A DNA stretch of 64,000 nucleotides from Apiosordaria backusii (GCA_030549205.1 JAUKTV010000004.1:2170001-2234000); one strand, 5' to 3'; shown: positions 22,063 through 37,031, counted from the first letter of the stretch. Translations and numbers: made by a program. Notes: a model not told the origin generated them from the sequence alone.

Positions 22063-23637
22063 AAAGCTTAAGTTATATTATTATATATAATTATAAGGTT
22101 AAGTTTAATTTTATTATTTTAATTAACTTTAATAGGCTATTATTTATTTTTATTACTTTATATAATACTTATATTTATATCCTTTTACTATTAAAGAAAG
22201 TACTTAAAGAACTTATTTTTAATATTATTAAGATATTAAAGTATATTAATAATTTAACTTTTATAGTTTATAAATATTTTTATCGTTAAAGTAATATTTA
22301 AATACTATATAAATGCTTTTAAAATAATTTAAAACTACTTTAAAACCGATCCCGAATTGCTTTCGAAATACTAATAAAATAATAAAAGGTTTTTAAAAAA
22401 ATCCAATCCTTAAAGAATTTATTTAATAATATAATAATAAAACCTTAACTTAAGTTTAAAAGGTACTTATTAATTATAATTAGATATATTTAATTTTAAA
22501 GGCCTACTAGTTTAATATATTTCCATTTAGAAATTATAAGTTTATAATAGGCTATAAATATTATATATAGTATAGGTATTTTAATAATTTAATAAGTACT
22601 TTTAGAATATTTTGAAAATACTTTTAAAACGCTTTTTAATTCCTTTATTAATAATTCGATATAGTATATATAAGACTTTTTTAACGACAGCGTTAATTAT
22701 ATAGTTATTTACTTTTTAAAAAAGTAAATTATACTATAAAAGTGTAGGATTATAAAGAGTTTTTAAATTAATATAAATTTTAAATATTTAGAAAGTAACG
22801 AAGATTATAAAATTTTATAGGTAATATAGTTATCAGTAATTAAGCGAAGTAAGATTTATTTTTAAAACGTTTTAGAAATATTTTTAAACTGTTTTTTAAT
22901 TATTCCTTTTATTTAAATATTTATTAATAATTAAATTACTAAAGCCTATTATTTTATATTTATATATATATTTAATATTTTACAATAGAAATATTAAATA
23001 AAAATCTAATAAAAATATATTTATAATATAGGGTTTTTTAATATAACCGTTAATTAAAATTATAGTACTTTTAAAAGTATAAAAACTACCTTTAAAGTAA
23101 TTTAAAAGTCTTTTTAAATTACTTTTAAACTATTCTAAAAACGTTTATATAATTTAAGGTTTAATTATTATTTATAAAATTAAAAACTTAAATACTGAAA
23201 ATAGTAATACTATTACTTTTAAATTATTTACCTTTATTAAATTCATTTTATATATAAAATAATATAAATTCTTAATAAAGACTATAATAAAAAGCCACTT
23301 TCTTTATATATATAAATAAATAATCTTTTAGCCTTTTAAATAGTAAATAAGTATTAAGAATATTATAATTTATTTAAAAGATATAAATATTTCCGAATTA
23401 TTTTTGAACCGCTTTTAAAGTACTTATTAAACGTTTTTCTATAAATAAAAACCTAAAAGTACAGACTTAAGCTTTATATAAAAAACGCTCAGTTATTTTA
23501 ATTAAGTTAAATAGGGTTTATAGTTTTATTTTAAAGTATATATAGGACTGAATAGAATTTTATATTAATATTATAAAGGTATTATATTAATAAAGCTATA
23601 GTTAATTAAAGCAATATATTAATTTACTTTCTTATAT
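22063..23637. repeat. RIPed TIR-element body, segment 3
   Basis: AT-rich, RIPed, no coding remnant. It carries the recurring AAAACG/TTTTAAA motif near 22310, 22600, 22870, 23090 and 23400, at spacings of about 220-310 bp. Flanked by copy A and the Gypsy LTR. Confidence 0.6.
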
Positions 23638-23642
23638 ATTTT

Positions 23643-24336
23643 TATTATAACTTTCCGGTAGGAAGTTCAAGTAGGAAGTTCCTAAGGAGGCTTCTAAAGG
23701 AAGTTCCTAAAGGAAATTTTTAGAAGGTTCTAAAGGAGGTTCTAAAGAAAGTTCCGGAGGAAGTTCTAAAGGAGGTTTTAAAGAAGGTTCTAAAGGAGGT
23801 TTTAGGGGAGACTTTTAAAGGAGGTTCTAAGGGAAGTTCTAAAGAAGATTCCGGTAAAGACTTTTTAAAGAGGTTCTTAAAAGAAGATTTTAAGGGAGGT
23901 TCTAAAGAAAGCTTTAAAGAAGGTTTTATAAGAAAGTTTATAAAAAAGTCTAAAAGGAATTTCTAAAAAGCCTTTTTAAAAAGGTTCTTTATATAAGCTT
24001 TTATAATTAATATAAAAAATATATAAATAAAAAATTTAATAAAAGTTTCCTTTATAAAGAAGAATATAAAGGTATCTTTTAAAGTTAAATTTACTATAGG
24101 AAATTAAAGTTAAAAAGATTATTAAGTATACTTATATATAGGAAAGAAAAGAAAAAATAAAAAAAAAATAAAAATATAATAATTATATTATATATAAGAT
24201 ATAATTTATAATAAAAGATAAAAATAAAATAAGAAGTTTCCTTTAAAAGCTCTTAAATTATAAATCCTTTTAAAGAATTATATAAAGTAAACTATAATAT
24301 TAAATAAATCCTATAAAAATATAAAATCTTATAATA
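23643..24336 (-). repeat. LTR of RIPed Gypsy element (left)
   Basis: 694 bp, same length as 36333-37026. The first ~350 bp is a purine-rich series of short repeats built on AGGAAGTTCYAAAGGAGG-like units. The rest aligns closely, with C/T and G/A differences. Confidence 0.8.
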
Positions 24337-24873
24337 ATACTTAATATAAAAAAAAGCTTTCTAATCCTTTAAAAAATCGTCACTTCTCCTATTATTCTCT
24401 TCTTTAAAATCCTATATTATTTCTTTCTAAATAAAAGCAATATAAAACTTTATTTTAAAACTTAACTAATATTCTATATCCTCTATAATCATCCTAATCT
24501 ATCATCTCTTCTTTTTATTATTTCTAAAAGCATTTAAATATATAATACCAATTACCTCTATTACTTTATCTTTAATTACAATTTCCTTTATAATTATATT
24601 TACATTAATTATAAATAAAAATATCTATAGTAATAATATAAAAATCTTTAAAACTAACTAATTAATATAAATTAATAAAGCCATTAACATTCTTTTCTTA
24701 AATATATAGTAATCTTACCTTCTATATCCTAATAATAATACCTTCTTTATTGAAAATAAAAACGTAAAAGAAAAACCGACCTAAAGGATTTAAAAAAAGG
24801 AAGTTCTTATAATATAATAAAATAGTAAAGTAATAAATAATACCTTCTTAATCTATAATAATAAGTAAATTAT

Positions 24874-25842
24874 GTCTCTTTAAGAAGTGGAGCTTCTAAA
24901 AAAAAAAATTCTTTTACAACGCCACACCCAGCGTTGGTTCTCTTTACAGTTAATCTGGTATGCCACTTGAACTATCTGGGGCCTACTTACTGTCATAGTC
25001 ATATAATTATTACGTACTTATTATATACTTACTATATAGTTAAACTTTCTACTGTCGAGTTTAATAATAAGCTTACATAATAACATTATAGCTAAACCTT
25101 CCAAATGCCTCCTTTATATTAAATTACTTATAACCGTGCTGATAACTCCCTTACTAGCCTACATTAGGGCCAAGCACCAACGTCTATATAGGGTTAAAAA
25201 GGATCCTATTTACTACTTTTCTTCTTCCTTTTTTATATTATTTACTATATTACTTTTTTACATTACTTACTATATTCCTCTTTTATATTACTTACTATAT
25301 TAAGACTTAATCGATTACAATATTAAATATAGGTCTATCCTATACAACTTAACAATTAAGAGATAGTACTAATATAATAATAGTATATAATCTACTATAT
25401 CGAAAGCCTGTAAGTATAAAATCTTAAGGTTAAATAACGGCAGCTACTTTAAATTTACCGACATTATAATAACTATACTAAAGAAAGATAATAAAAAATA
25501 AAATAAAAGCCTCTCCTTTATTTAAAAGTTAACTATATATACTTTCGATACTTTATCTTTTAAATAATACGCCAAACTCTGTCGATTTGAATAGGATTTA
25601 ATTAATCTTAAGGTAAACTAGTAAATTAATAATAAACAGAATTGGAATAAAGTATTCGAATAGAAGGATAAGGTAAAAGTATAGTTAAAGATGTTAATTA
25701 TTATTGTAAAAGTGATAGTAAAGGACAAGACGGCCTAATAAGTAGCCAGTCAAATACTTATACCAAATAACCTGAAGATACTGTTGTGTTGATCGTAAGT
25801 ATTTGTGTGTTACGTCTTGTGTATATACTACCGAACCTTAAG
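24874..25842 (+). mobile_element. copy B of the ~0.97-kb repeat, nested in the Gypsy element
   Basis: Perfect 13-bp TSD ATAAGTAAATTAT at 24861-24873 and 25843-25855. It begins GTCTCTTTAAGAAGTGG and ends CCGAACCTTAAG. This copy keeps more G/C than A or C (for example around 24918-24975), so it is either younger or less mutated. It inserted just inside the Gypsy left LTR. Confidence 0.8.
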
Positions 25843-28800
25843 ATAAGTAAATTATACTTAAAAACTAATATAATAAAAATACTAATAGAAAGGCTGGCTT
25901 TATAATAAAAGATATATCCAATCTCGACATTCTTTATAAAATTCCAATTTATTTACTACTTAAATTAAAAATTACTTATTATTTTTTAAAAAAAAAGGTA
26001 TACCTCCTTTAAATCCTTTAATCTTAACTATATAGTAAAGCTTAACGTTAAATTCCTTAAAGTTCTTAAAGAACGTACCGATCTTTAAAAAGACCATTTA
26101 TATATTATAAAATTAATAAAGAACCTCCTTCCTATTATTAAAAAGCTTCTTTTCTCCTAAGCAATTATAAAGTATAGTATATACCTTTATAATAACTTCC
26201 TTATTTTAAATAATATCTATAAAACTATTATTATAATAAAAAAAAAAGGAACTTCCAATAATAAAGTAACTTTTAAATAGTAAAAAAAAAAAGTAAGAGG
26301 GCCAGTCTTTATATAATAATCAGCTAACTATAAGTAAATATTTTAAAACTCGTCCTTTATAATATCCTTAATAATAATAGCTTAGTAAAGAAACTTAATT
26401 TCTAACTAAAAGTAAAAGAAACTATATTAAACTCCTTCTTTAATAACCAACTTCTTTTTTAAATTTTAAATTAATCATCCTTTAATTTCTTTAAATTACT
26501 TCTATTAAAAGATAATATATAAATTAAGACTTTTAATAAGGTTATAAATAATAGAAATATTATTAATAAAAAACTTAATATAAAAGTTATTTACTTAAAT
26601 ACCTTAATTTCGTACTTCCTCTATTAAAATACTCCTAAAAAGGTTTTACTTATCTTCCTTAATAAAAATAGCTAGTTAAAACTTAATAGTAATAAAGACC
26701 TTATTAAAGAAAAAGTCATATACTTATTTAATAAACTTTTTATAATTATACATATTAAGACAGTATAGTTCCTTACTAATAAAGGCATTATAAATATCCT
26801 TATTTATAAAGTTAATAAAAAAAACCTAGTTATAGAATAAAAGGACTTTAATAAAAGCTTTTTCAATAGTATAATAATAAACAATAAAATAAAAAAAACA
26901 TTAATAAATAATAAAATTAAAATTCGCCTTTACCTTATTTATAGCCATCGCTTTAATTATAAAGTAAATAAATAAATCTTATTAAATAATTCCGAAGGCT
27001 TTTCCTTTATAATATTTAAAAAAAAAATCGCCCTAAATATAATAATTTAAATAATAAAAGACGTTAATACCTTTTCTAAAAGTACTTATAATATTAAGTA
27101 AGCTAAAGGAAGATTTATTAAATTTAAAAGTAAAATTATAGAATATAAGTCTACTTATTCTATTTATTAAAGAATTTAAATAAAGGTCTAAAAATTATCA
27201 TAAATGTAAAAATCTAAAAGATAAGTTTAAAGAAAACTAAAATATAACGGTTAATTTTAAAATTAACTAATAAAAAAAGAAAATAAATAAAAATATAATA
27301 TAATAAAAGGTAAAATAATAAAGGTAAAGTAATAAAAATAACAATTAAGCTTTAAAAATTAATTTATTAATTATTTTAAAAAAAAAAAAAAGCCTTTATT
27401 AAAGGAGTAAAGGCTTTTTATAAATGTAAGGAAGTTTTAAATTTTCTTTTTTAATTAACTATAATAAATTAAAATAAAGTTCCGGAGTAAACTTCTAAAG
27501 TAATTATCTATTTTAATTAACAATTACCTTTAATTATAATAAAAAAAAGGTATTAAAAAAGGCTAATATAGCCGGCAAAAGTATATATTATCTGAAAGTT
27601 TAAGTAAATTCCTTCTAATTAAAGAAAGCGCTCGGTAATTTCGGTCTTAATCTTTAACTTTTATAAAGATTAAGTTAATTAAATTAAAATTCGATTAATA
27701 GTAAGTACTTTATTAAATAAAAAAGGTTTAAGTTCTTTCCTTTAATAACTAAAGTAAGTATTTAATTTAATTATAAAAATACTTTTATAATACCGCCTTT
27801 CCTTTAATTAAAATAAAGGCTGCAGTTCCTTAATACTCCCTTCTTTAAAAAAAGATAAATTATAATAAAAAAGGCTATAAAAGAAAATAATATAAATAAA
27901 GAAAAGGTAAATATTTAAAGTAAAGTAAAAGCTTAATTTTCCTTTAATTTCTAACTTTAAAAAAGTATTTCCATTAATATCTTTATTAATATAGCCCTTT
28001 CTTACTTACCTTTACTTTTAAAAAGAAAATCAGTAAATACTATTTTATAAATAAACAATAGTTATTATTTAAAGTTTTTTTAAACTACTTCTTATATAAA
28101 ATTAAATCTATTATAAAGATATATTAAATTAGTAAATTAATCCTTTTAGGTTTTTAAAAACCGACCTCTTTTTTAAAATAGTAAAGTAAAGGAAAGTACT
28201 TTTAAATCCTTTCTTTAATTACTAACTAATTTCTCCTTTTTCTTAATCTTAATTTCATATTCTTAAATAAATTTAAAGGCTATTTCTTTTAATTCTTCCT
28301 TATTTAACTCTATATTATATATAATAAAATATCTAATTTAATATACTTAATATATTTATTTTCCTCCCTTTTAATCCTTATATAATATAATCTTTTTAAC
28401 TTTATATATTATATAAAAGTCAAAATATCAGTCATTATTTTTAATAATTGTAAAAATAGCTTTTAAAAGTATCCGTTAATAGAGGTCCTTTTAAAGAACG
28501 TCTACCTTTTTAAAAAATACTATAAATATAACTAAATAGATTTTAATATTCGGAAGAAACTTAAACTTATATATTAACGGTAAGTACTTTCCTTTAATTT
28601 TAAAAGGTCCTTTATATTATAAAATTAACTTTTAACCGTATTCTATAAGGATAAAGTATCTTTAATAAAATTTAATTATTATTTAATTATTAATAGTAAA
28701 TTCCTTTTATTAATAATACTTATTATACCACTCTTTTATATACTCGATAGATTTTTTTATAATTATCTCTATATTATATTTAAAAATATTTTAAAAGAAC

Positions 28801-30499
28801 TAAGGTTCTTCCAAAGTACTACCTATCTTTAAAAGGGAAAGATATATTTTCCTTTTAATAATTAATTTATTTAAAAAACATTTAATTATTTTAAAGTATT
28901 GGTTATTTAATAAAGTTTATAAATAAAAAATAGCCTTTATTTAATCCTCTTTAAAGTATTTTTATACCTAAAATCAAAAGACGATTTTAACTATTTAATT
29001 ATACCTTTCTAATAATCTATTAATTTAAAAATAATATATAATAAATATAAAAAGCTTTATCCCTAATTATTTTTAAATTCCTTTTTAAAAGTCTTCTATT
29101 TACCGAGGATCTCTATTATTAATAATTATAAAAGAAATTCCCTATTTATAAATAAATAAATATTAAAAAAGGATCTTTTTTTAAATTTCGGTAGTATAAA
29201 AATTTGCTTTAAAGATTATTAATTCTTTTTTAAAGAACTTATAGATTACTATAAAAAAGGTATTAAATATTAAATATTTAGCGACTTAATAGGATAAATT
29301 TTCGTTAAAATATAAAGGAAGGCTGATAATAATATTAAATACGATAGTATAAAAAGGGATTAAAAAAGATACGATAAATTAAAGTTCTTTAATAAACTTC
29401 TATCAGTCGATTTAATTCATTTAATATTTAAAATACTATCGAATATAATTTATAATTCTCTTCTTAAAATTATAAATAAAAAAAGCTCTTTAAATTTAAT
29501 ATTAAGTTTAAAAAATTTTAAAGTAAAAGTTATAATTATAGTAATATTTAAAGATATCTTTTATATAATTATTAAATATATAAAGTCGTTAAAATATCTT
29601 TAACTTTTAAAAGTAAAGGAATTTATTTACTATATAATGGTTATAGAATTTTTTAAACTTCTCTTTAAAAATCTTATCTATAATAAGCTTAAAGTAAAAA
29701 TCTTATTAATATCCTTTTTTTAACTTAATAATAAACTTTTTAAAAAAGTAAAAAGAACGGTCCTTTAATATAAAACCTTTATAAAATAGTTAATTATTAT
29801 AAAGCTAGGTATATTATTATAAAATCTTATTACTTTTTAATTTATTTTTAGGGCTAACAATATAGATTTTATTAAAAGTAAATACTTTAAAGTATTTTAA
29901 AGTAAGTCTAAAAAGGCAATTAAAACTATCGACAATTATATTAGTTTTCTTAAGGATATATTATATATCGAATCGGTATTAAAATAAATAAAAGCAAACT
30001 ATTAATAATCGTTAGTTTACCTATATATTATTTATAATATATATATTAATATTAATAATAAAATCCTTAAAAGCAATATAATCGGTAATAATAGTAATAG
30101 GGTAATCTAAGGATATTAATATAAAACAAAGCTTCGTTAATATCCAAACTATAATAGCTATTTTAAGCTCCGTTAATTAGTAATTTTTTTTAATTATATT
30201 AATATACTTATTAAAGTACATTACCGGCTAAATATCCGTTAAATTAAAAGGAAATACTTTATTTTATATAAATCTTTCTTTAAAATAAAAAACGATTACT
30301 TTAAAACCGTCCTTACTTATATTAGTAAAAATATACAATCTCCTAATTAAATTAAAGTAAATAATAACGGTTTTAAAATAAAAGGTAGCTTTAATATCTT
30401 TAAAAGACTTTACTTTTTTATCGGTAAATTTAAAAATAAACTTCCTTATAATACCTTTTCTTTATACTTTAGAAATTTATATACCGTCGTCTATCCTAA

Positions 30500-31250
30500 T
30501 AACCTTTAAAAATTTTATCTTTTATTATTATAAAGGATCTATTCTTATAGTATATCCTTTTATTAAATAATAAAGAAATCCGGTCTTTTTAATAAATATC
30601 TTAAAATCTTAAAGTATAATAGAAAACTTAATATTCTAAATAACTTTAATTCTTTTGTTAATAATAAAGATTCCTTTCTTATTTACCTTAAACCTAAAGA
30701 AATATATAAAAAGATATTTTAAAAAGGACTTTTTAAAAAACAATCTTAATTTAATCTTCTTAAATATTTTAAAAACTTACTAAATATACTTAAAATAATC
30801 CTTATCATTATTTAAAAAGATAATAATATCGTCGATATATATAATATAATAATAAATTAATTCCGCTTCTTTAATAAAGTAATTTATTTACTATTAAATA
30901 TATAAAAGAAAGTTATAAAAACCTATAAAGGCTACTTTTATAACTTTTACTTTATATTTTAAAATAATAGTAAATTTTAATTTATCTTCTTTTATAATTA
31001 AAAATTAATAAAAAAAATTAATAACGTCGATTACTATAATTTAAGCTTTTTCTATAACTTTTCTATAATAATATAAATAAAGGATAGTAAATAAAAGTCT
31101 AATACTATAACTTAGTTAATTATATAAAGGTTAATAACCGGATAGCTCTTTACCTTACCTTTTATAATTCAATAGACTATAAAGACCAAAACTTTAAAAG
31201 TAATTAAAAAAATAATAGTAAATATTAAACCTTAACGGTATAATCTATTA
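30500..31250 (-). pseudogene. reverse transcriptase remnant of RIPed Gypsy
   Basis: With RIP stops read through, the minus strand gives a PVINL...SYPLP segment around 31040-31150, YIDD at 30828-30839 followed by IIIF, then KKSFF and FLGLR segments typical of the RT palm/thumb of Ty3/Gypsy elements. Many TAA/TAG codons where Trp or Gln would be expected show C-to-T damage. Confidence 0.7.
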
Positions 31251-31336
31251 AATAGTTTATTTACTATATTACAATCTTTAAAATTAAGGTAATATAATTT
31301 AAAGGCTACTTTATATTTATACTAATAAATTATATT

Positions 31337-31460
31337 GAACGTTGTTACACGTCATAGTGGATTGGGAGTCAGTCTATCTATGCTTAGCTATAGAGGTCGC
31401 TATATATAGACCGTAAGGCCACTACTTATTTCAAGAGGAAACCTATGTATGTTATCTAAC
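31337..31460. other. 124-bp low-RIP island inside the Gypsy element
   Basis: Composition changes abruptly to near-normal, with CA, TG and GGG present. Left edge GAACGTTGTTACACG, right edge TGTTATCTAAC. ATATT occurs on both sides (31332-31336, 31461-31465), possibly a 5-bp TSD but cheap in AT-rich DNA. It could be a small solo LTR or MITE inserted after RIP, or too short to be RIPed. Identity unknown. Confidence 0.45.
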
Positions 31461-34400
31461 ATATTTATACTAATTATCAATAAGTTAAATCTTTATATAA
31501 TACTTAAAGGAAAAATTAATCGGTCTTTAATCTTCCTAAATAATAAAAAAGTTATAAATTAATTTCTTAAACTTATTTATAAAAAAGAGACTATCTTTAT
31601 AAATATATACCCTATTTTTAAACTTACATTCTAAAACCTTCTTGTCCTTAACGATTCTTAAAATAAATCGCAATTTTAAATTTTCCCTTCTTTCTTTATC
31701 TTTATTATTTAATAAATTAAAGGGATTTTTTAATAACTCTTTTTATAATAAATTAAGCCTAGATTTTAAATTAAAAAGTTTTTTTCCGTTTTTATTTTAA
31801 GTCTCTTCTACCATTTCCTTCTTTAAAAAGTTTAAAAAATCTTTTAATTAAAATAAAGGAGATAGGTATCTTTAATTCCTTTCTATATTAAAGTAATACT
31901 TAATAAAGTAATTCTTTATATAGGACTATCCTTTCGATATTTTAATAATACTTTCGAAAGTAATAGTATATAAAATCCCTATCCTTTAAAATATATAGAT
32001 CTTAATAAACTTTTTAAAAATATTATAATATAAAATATAGTAGTTTTTATATTAGAAAGTATTATATATTTCTATCGATTTTAAAAATAAATAAATACAG
32101 TTTTTCTTTAAATTTAAGTATTTAATTATAAAATATTTCTTTTTACTTAATTAAATAGTATTTAACTTTATAACTTTAACGTTAAATCAATCCTTTTTTT
32201 TCTTAATTCCTTCCTATTTAATAAAATATAATACCTTTAGGCTTTAATATCCTTTAATTTCTATATAACCTTAAAATAAAAGAAGGTCTATTTAGTAATT
32301 CTATAAGAAAAATTAATTAAATAAGATTCCAGTTTTTAAAAATTTAACTATATCTATTATAATTAAAACGGAAGATATTACTTTCTATCTTTTACAGTCT
32401 TTACCGTATAAATAAATTTAAAATTTTACCTAGTTAAAAGTTCATTACAGCCCTTATTTAATATCCTAAAGTTTAGAAAATTTATTAAATATTTATTTAA
32501 TATTTAAAATCTATTCTAATAGTCTTTTAACGATAGTATATCTTCTAATTTCTATATTAATATAGATTTACTTTATTTTACTATTTAAAGTTAATAAGAT
32601 AGATATTTTTATTTAAATAAAGGTATTATAAAAAATAGATTTAAATATATCGAAGTTAAAAAAGAAAGGGAATATATATAAAATACTAATAAGGCTTAAC
32701 TTTTAAAGGATTATACTTTATAAAAAAGCCTTACCTTCTTTTTTTAAATAGAAGATATTCTAATTAAAGTCCTCTATAATAAAAACTACTAAGTAATCCT
32801 CTATATAATAAGGTAAGTTTTACAGTACTTAAAATATTATAAAGTATTATTAATAAATTAATTATATTTTAAATATTAAATATATATAAATATCTTTTAC
32901 TTTAAAAGTATAATAAATTTAATTCCTTTTATTATTAAAGTTAAGGTTATTATTAAAGATATTACTATTATCTTTAAATATATTAATATTACTATATTTA
33001 AAATTATTATTAAAGGAATTAACTATAGATTTATTAATATCGACGACGTTGATTTTTAAATTCTTTTAATATTTAAAGTATTTATTTAAATTCTATTATA
33101 CCTTTAAATCTTTATTTCTCTATCGTTCAGTAATTAAAGGACGTTTGAATTACTAGTTAATTTAATAATCGAACTTCTTATAATTAAACTTCCGGTAATT
33201 ATTTTAAAATTAATCTTTAAAATAAACGTTATTATAATAATTTCTTATTTATTTATATTAAAGGTAATTACATTTAATTTAATTTTAATAACTTTAATAA
33301 TATTTTAACTAATTAATTATAAGATAATACTATACTTTTATATTCCTTATAGCTTTATCTTTAAGTATATATTAATAGGATAAATTACTATATTAATTTT
33401 AATTTTTAAAAAATAGGATAGCCTTAAAGAAAACGGTCTTTTAAATATTATAAATAAGTTCTTTCTATATTATTTTAAATATCTTAATTAAATAATATTT
33501 CTTCTTAAACTAATTAGCTATTCCTTTCTTTTTTACCTTTTAAAAAGAAAGTTAAAGGCTTTCTATTTTAATATATATTAATCTTTTATTAATTTTAAAT
33601 CTTCCTAATACTATATTTATTATTTTAAATACTTTTATTTTACCGTTAAAGTAGGCTTTTTTATAAGCACTAAGTTTAATAAATTAAATTAAAGTTAATC
33701 CTTAAAAAATTATAGACTATTAAATGTAAAGAAGTATAACCTAGCTTTTTTAAATAATAGTAGCCAATATATGCTTTACTTATATATAGATATTGTAATA
33801 AATAATTAAATATTTATTACTAATAATAATAAGCTTATTAATTAAAGGTTAGTTTCTAAGCTAAGGCTTAAAAAGAAGATAGTTTATAATATTAAATTTC
33901 TTATATTAAGGTTTCCCTTTATTAAAAAGGAACTATCGATAAAGTTTAAAAAACGACGGATTATTAATTATATACTTAGATAGGACAGGTTCTTCTTTTA
34001 GGAATAATAGGATTAATAAAACCTTTAATTAAAGGACTTTATTCTTAAATATTAAACCTAAAGGAAAGTTATAGAAGTTTTATATAAATTTAAATTATAT
34101 AATTCCTTTTAATTTATTTTAATTAATTAAATATAAAAAGTTATTATTTTAATAACTATCAATTAAATAAAAATACTTAATATATTTTATATTAAGTTTA
34201 TTAAAAGTATATTTAATATAAGCCAAAAGTATTAAAATAGTACTTCCGTAGAATATAAAGTTTTTATATTAATTATTTATTTTAATTAAGGCAAATTACT
34301 ACTATAAAGAATTATTATAAACTTTAATAAAAATATTTAACCTTATTTTAATTAAAGTTAATAAAACTTATTAGTATTTTATAAAAGGCTAAATAACTTT

Positions 34401-36332
34401 TAGTATTTTAATAAATAAAAGGATAATCTTTTATAAGTTTTAAACCTTATTTTTAATTAAAAATACCAAACTATAATTTATATAAAGATAGTAATATCTT
34501 TTAATACCGTTATTTCATTATTTATAATAAAGTAATTTATTTTTATATCTTTTATAATTCTCTTTATAATATTCTATATTATAGACCTTTTAAAAAAATT
34601 AAAGTAGTTTTAATCTATTACTATAATTAAAGTAATAATAAATTATAATATTTTAATTTATTTTAATAATAAATTCTATATTAAATTCTAACGCTTTTAT
34701 TTTTTATTATTTTATCCTTCTAATAATAAATACTTTAATAAAAAATCAAATACTTTAAAAATTAAATAGGCTTTAAAAGTATAAACCTTTTTTTATTATT
34801 ATCTTATTAATTTTATAGGATTTTAAATATTAAAGATAGTTTGGAAATTCCAATCTTTATTATTCTTTCAGACTTTATAGAGATAAATTGATAGGGTAAA
34901 CTTTAAAAGATTGTCCTTTTTTAAAGATAAATTATTATTTAAATTATCTTTTAAAGGTAAGTAAGTTTATTTAATTAAATCCTTTTAACTTATTAGTTAA
35001 ATTAATAATAGTATAAAAAGGATAATAACTTCTATTAATAATTTAATTAAATTATTATTAGTTAATATTTTAAGAAGATTTATTATAAAAGTTAATATTA
35101 AATAGTTAAATAGTAAAGCTTTATAATTATTAAATAAAAATATTATAAATAGTATTAAATTAATAACTTAATAATATATATAGGGTAAATCTTTATTATT
35201 TATTATTTATAATAACCTTTAATAAAAGCTAATTAGTTAAAATAAGCTTTTAAAGTATAATAGTATTAAATATTCTATAATATTAAAGATAGTTACTTTT
35301 AAAAGATTATTTAATATTATTATTATTAATAAAAAGTAATAGTAAACCGGGCTTTTTTAAAAAAAGGAGAAGACCCTTTATATTTATAAAAGAAAGAAGT
35401 TTAAAGATTTTAATAAGGTTTAAGCTAATTAATAGACTAATAAATGTTTTATAAAAGGGTATTTTAATATTTTATAAAAAGATAATAAAACTTAATTTAA
35501 GATTTTTTAAGGCTATCGCTATAAATAAAGTAAATAAGTTATTTTCTATACCTTCTATATTTTTATTTTTATTTATTAATATCTTTTTATATTTTATTTT
35601 TATTAACTTTTCTTTTAAATATTAAAGCTCTTCCTTAGAATCGGCCTAATCTATTCCTATCGACCTCTTAATTAATAAAAAAGAGGGAACTTAAAAAGTC
35701 CCTATAGCCTTTATAAATAAAAAGAGCTTATCTTTTTAAAGGAATATTATAAATTATTAGTAAAGCTAAAGGAAGTTTTAAATATAAAAGAAATTAAAGA
35801 CTGGTAGATTTTTAAATAAAATAGTAAATTTTAAAAGCTTCTTTAAAGGGAATCTTAATTAAAATAAATATTATATACTAAAGGAGAGGAATTTTTCTTT
35901 ATTTTATAAAGAAAGAACCGGTAATTAATTTCCTTAAAAGCTTTTAAATTTAAACTCTTTACTTAACTTTTAAAGGGTATAGGAATTATTCGAAAGTATT
36001 AAAAAGGCTAATTTATATACTTTAAGAATAGAATATATATAAAGTTTATATTAAGAAATTAAAATTTAAAAGTCCTTTATTATATAAAAAGTAAATAAAT
36101 AAGTTTATTATTTTCTATTAATTCTAACTTTAAAAAGAAAGTAAACTATAAAATGCCTATAAAGGAAGAAAATCTCTAAAAACTAAAGGGAAGTTTTTAA
36201 ATAATCTTTTATAGTTATAAAGTAAAAAGTAGCTATAAAAAATATATTAATATTATATTAATAAAATATTATAATAACGTTTAATTTTAATTAAGTATAT
36301 TAATAACTTAACCGGTTAATTGTAATTATTAA

Positions 36333-37026
36333 TATTATAACCTTTTAATAGAAAATTTAAGTAGAAAGTTTCTAAAAAGGTTTTTAAAGGAAGTTTCTAA
36401 AGGAAGTGTTTAGGAGGTTCCGAAGGAGGTTTCGAAAGAGGTTTTAAAAGAGGTTTTAAAGGAAGTTCCGGAGAAGGTTTTAAAGAAGGTTCTAAAGAAA
36501 ATTTCTAAAGAAGATTTTAAAAGAAGTTTTAAAGAAGGTTTTAATAGAAACTTTTTATAGAAATTTTTAAAAGGGAATTTTAAAGGAAATTCTAAAAGAG
36601 GCTTTAAAAAAGGTTTTATAAAAAGGTTTATAAGAAAATTTAAAAGGAATTTTTAAAGGGTTTTTTTAAAGAGGTTCTTTATATAAGCTTTTATAGTTAA
36701 TATAAAAAGTATATAAATAGAAGATTTAATAAAAGTTTCTTTTATAAAGAAGGATATAAAGGTATTTTCCAAGGTTAGATTTACTATAGGAAATTAAAGT
36801 TAAGAAGATTATTAAGTATATTTATATATAAAAAAGAAAAAAAGAAATAGAAAAAAAATAAGAATATAATAATTACATTATATATAAGATATGATTTATA
36901 GTAAAAGGTAAGAATAAAATAAGGAGCTTCCTTTGGGAACTCCTAAGCTACAGATCCTTTTAAGGAATTATATAAAGTAGACCATAACGTTAAGTAAGTC
37001 CTATAGAGATGTGGAATCTCACAACA
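36333..37026 (-). repeat. LTR of RIPed Gypsy element (right)
   Basis: 694 bp partner of 23643-24336; in element sense the 5' LTR. Its outer ~120 bp (36900-37026) keeps more C and G than the left copy, so RIP damage is uneven between the two. Confidence 0.8.
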
Positions 37027-37031
37027 ATTCT

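Larger units (their letters stand above)
23643..37026 (-). mobile_element. RIP-inactivated Ty3/Gypsy retrotransposon, 13.4 kb
   Basis: It is bounded by two 694-bp direct repeats (23643-24336 and 36333-37026) that read as LTRs whose TG start has become TA. The flanking 5-mers are ATTTT (23638-23642) and ATTCT (37027-37031), a TSD with one C/T difference. The interior is RIP-saturated. On the minus strand RT remnants are still legible near 30500-31250. Length without nested copy B is about 12.4 kb, long for Ty3/Gypsy. All frames are broken. Confidence 0.8.

Noticed and set aside
31343..31461. Solo LTR with TGTTACAC...CTAACA ends
   Set aside because: TG/CA ends exist but the 5-mers outside them do not match; kept only as an unassigned low-RIP island.
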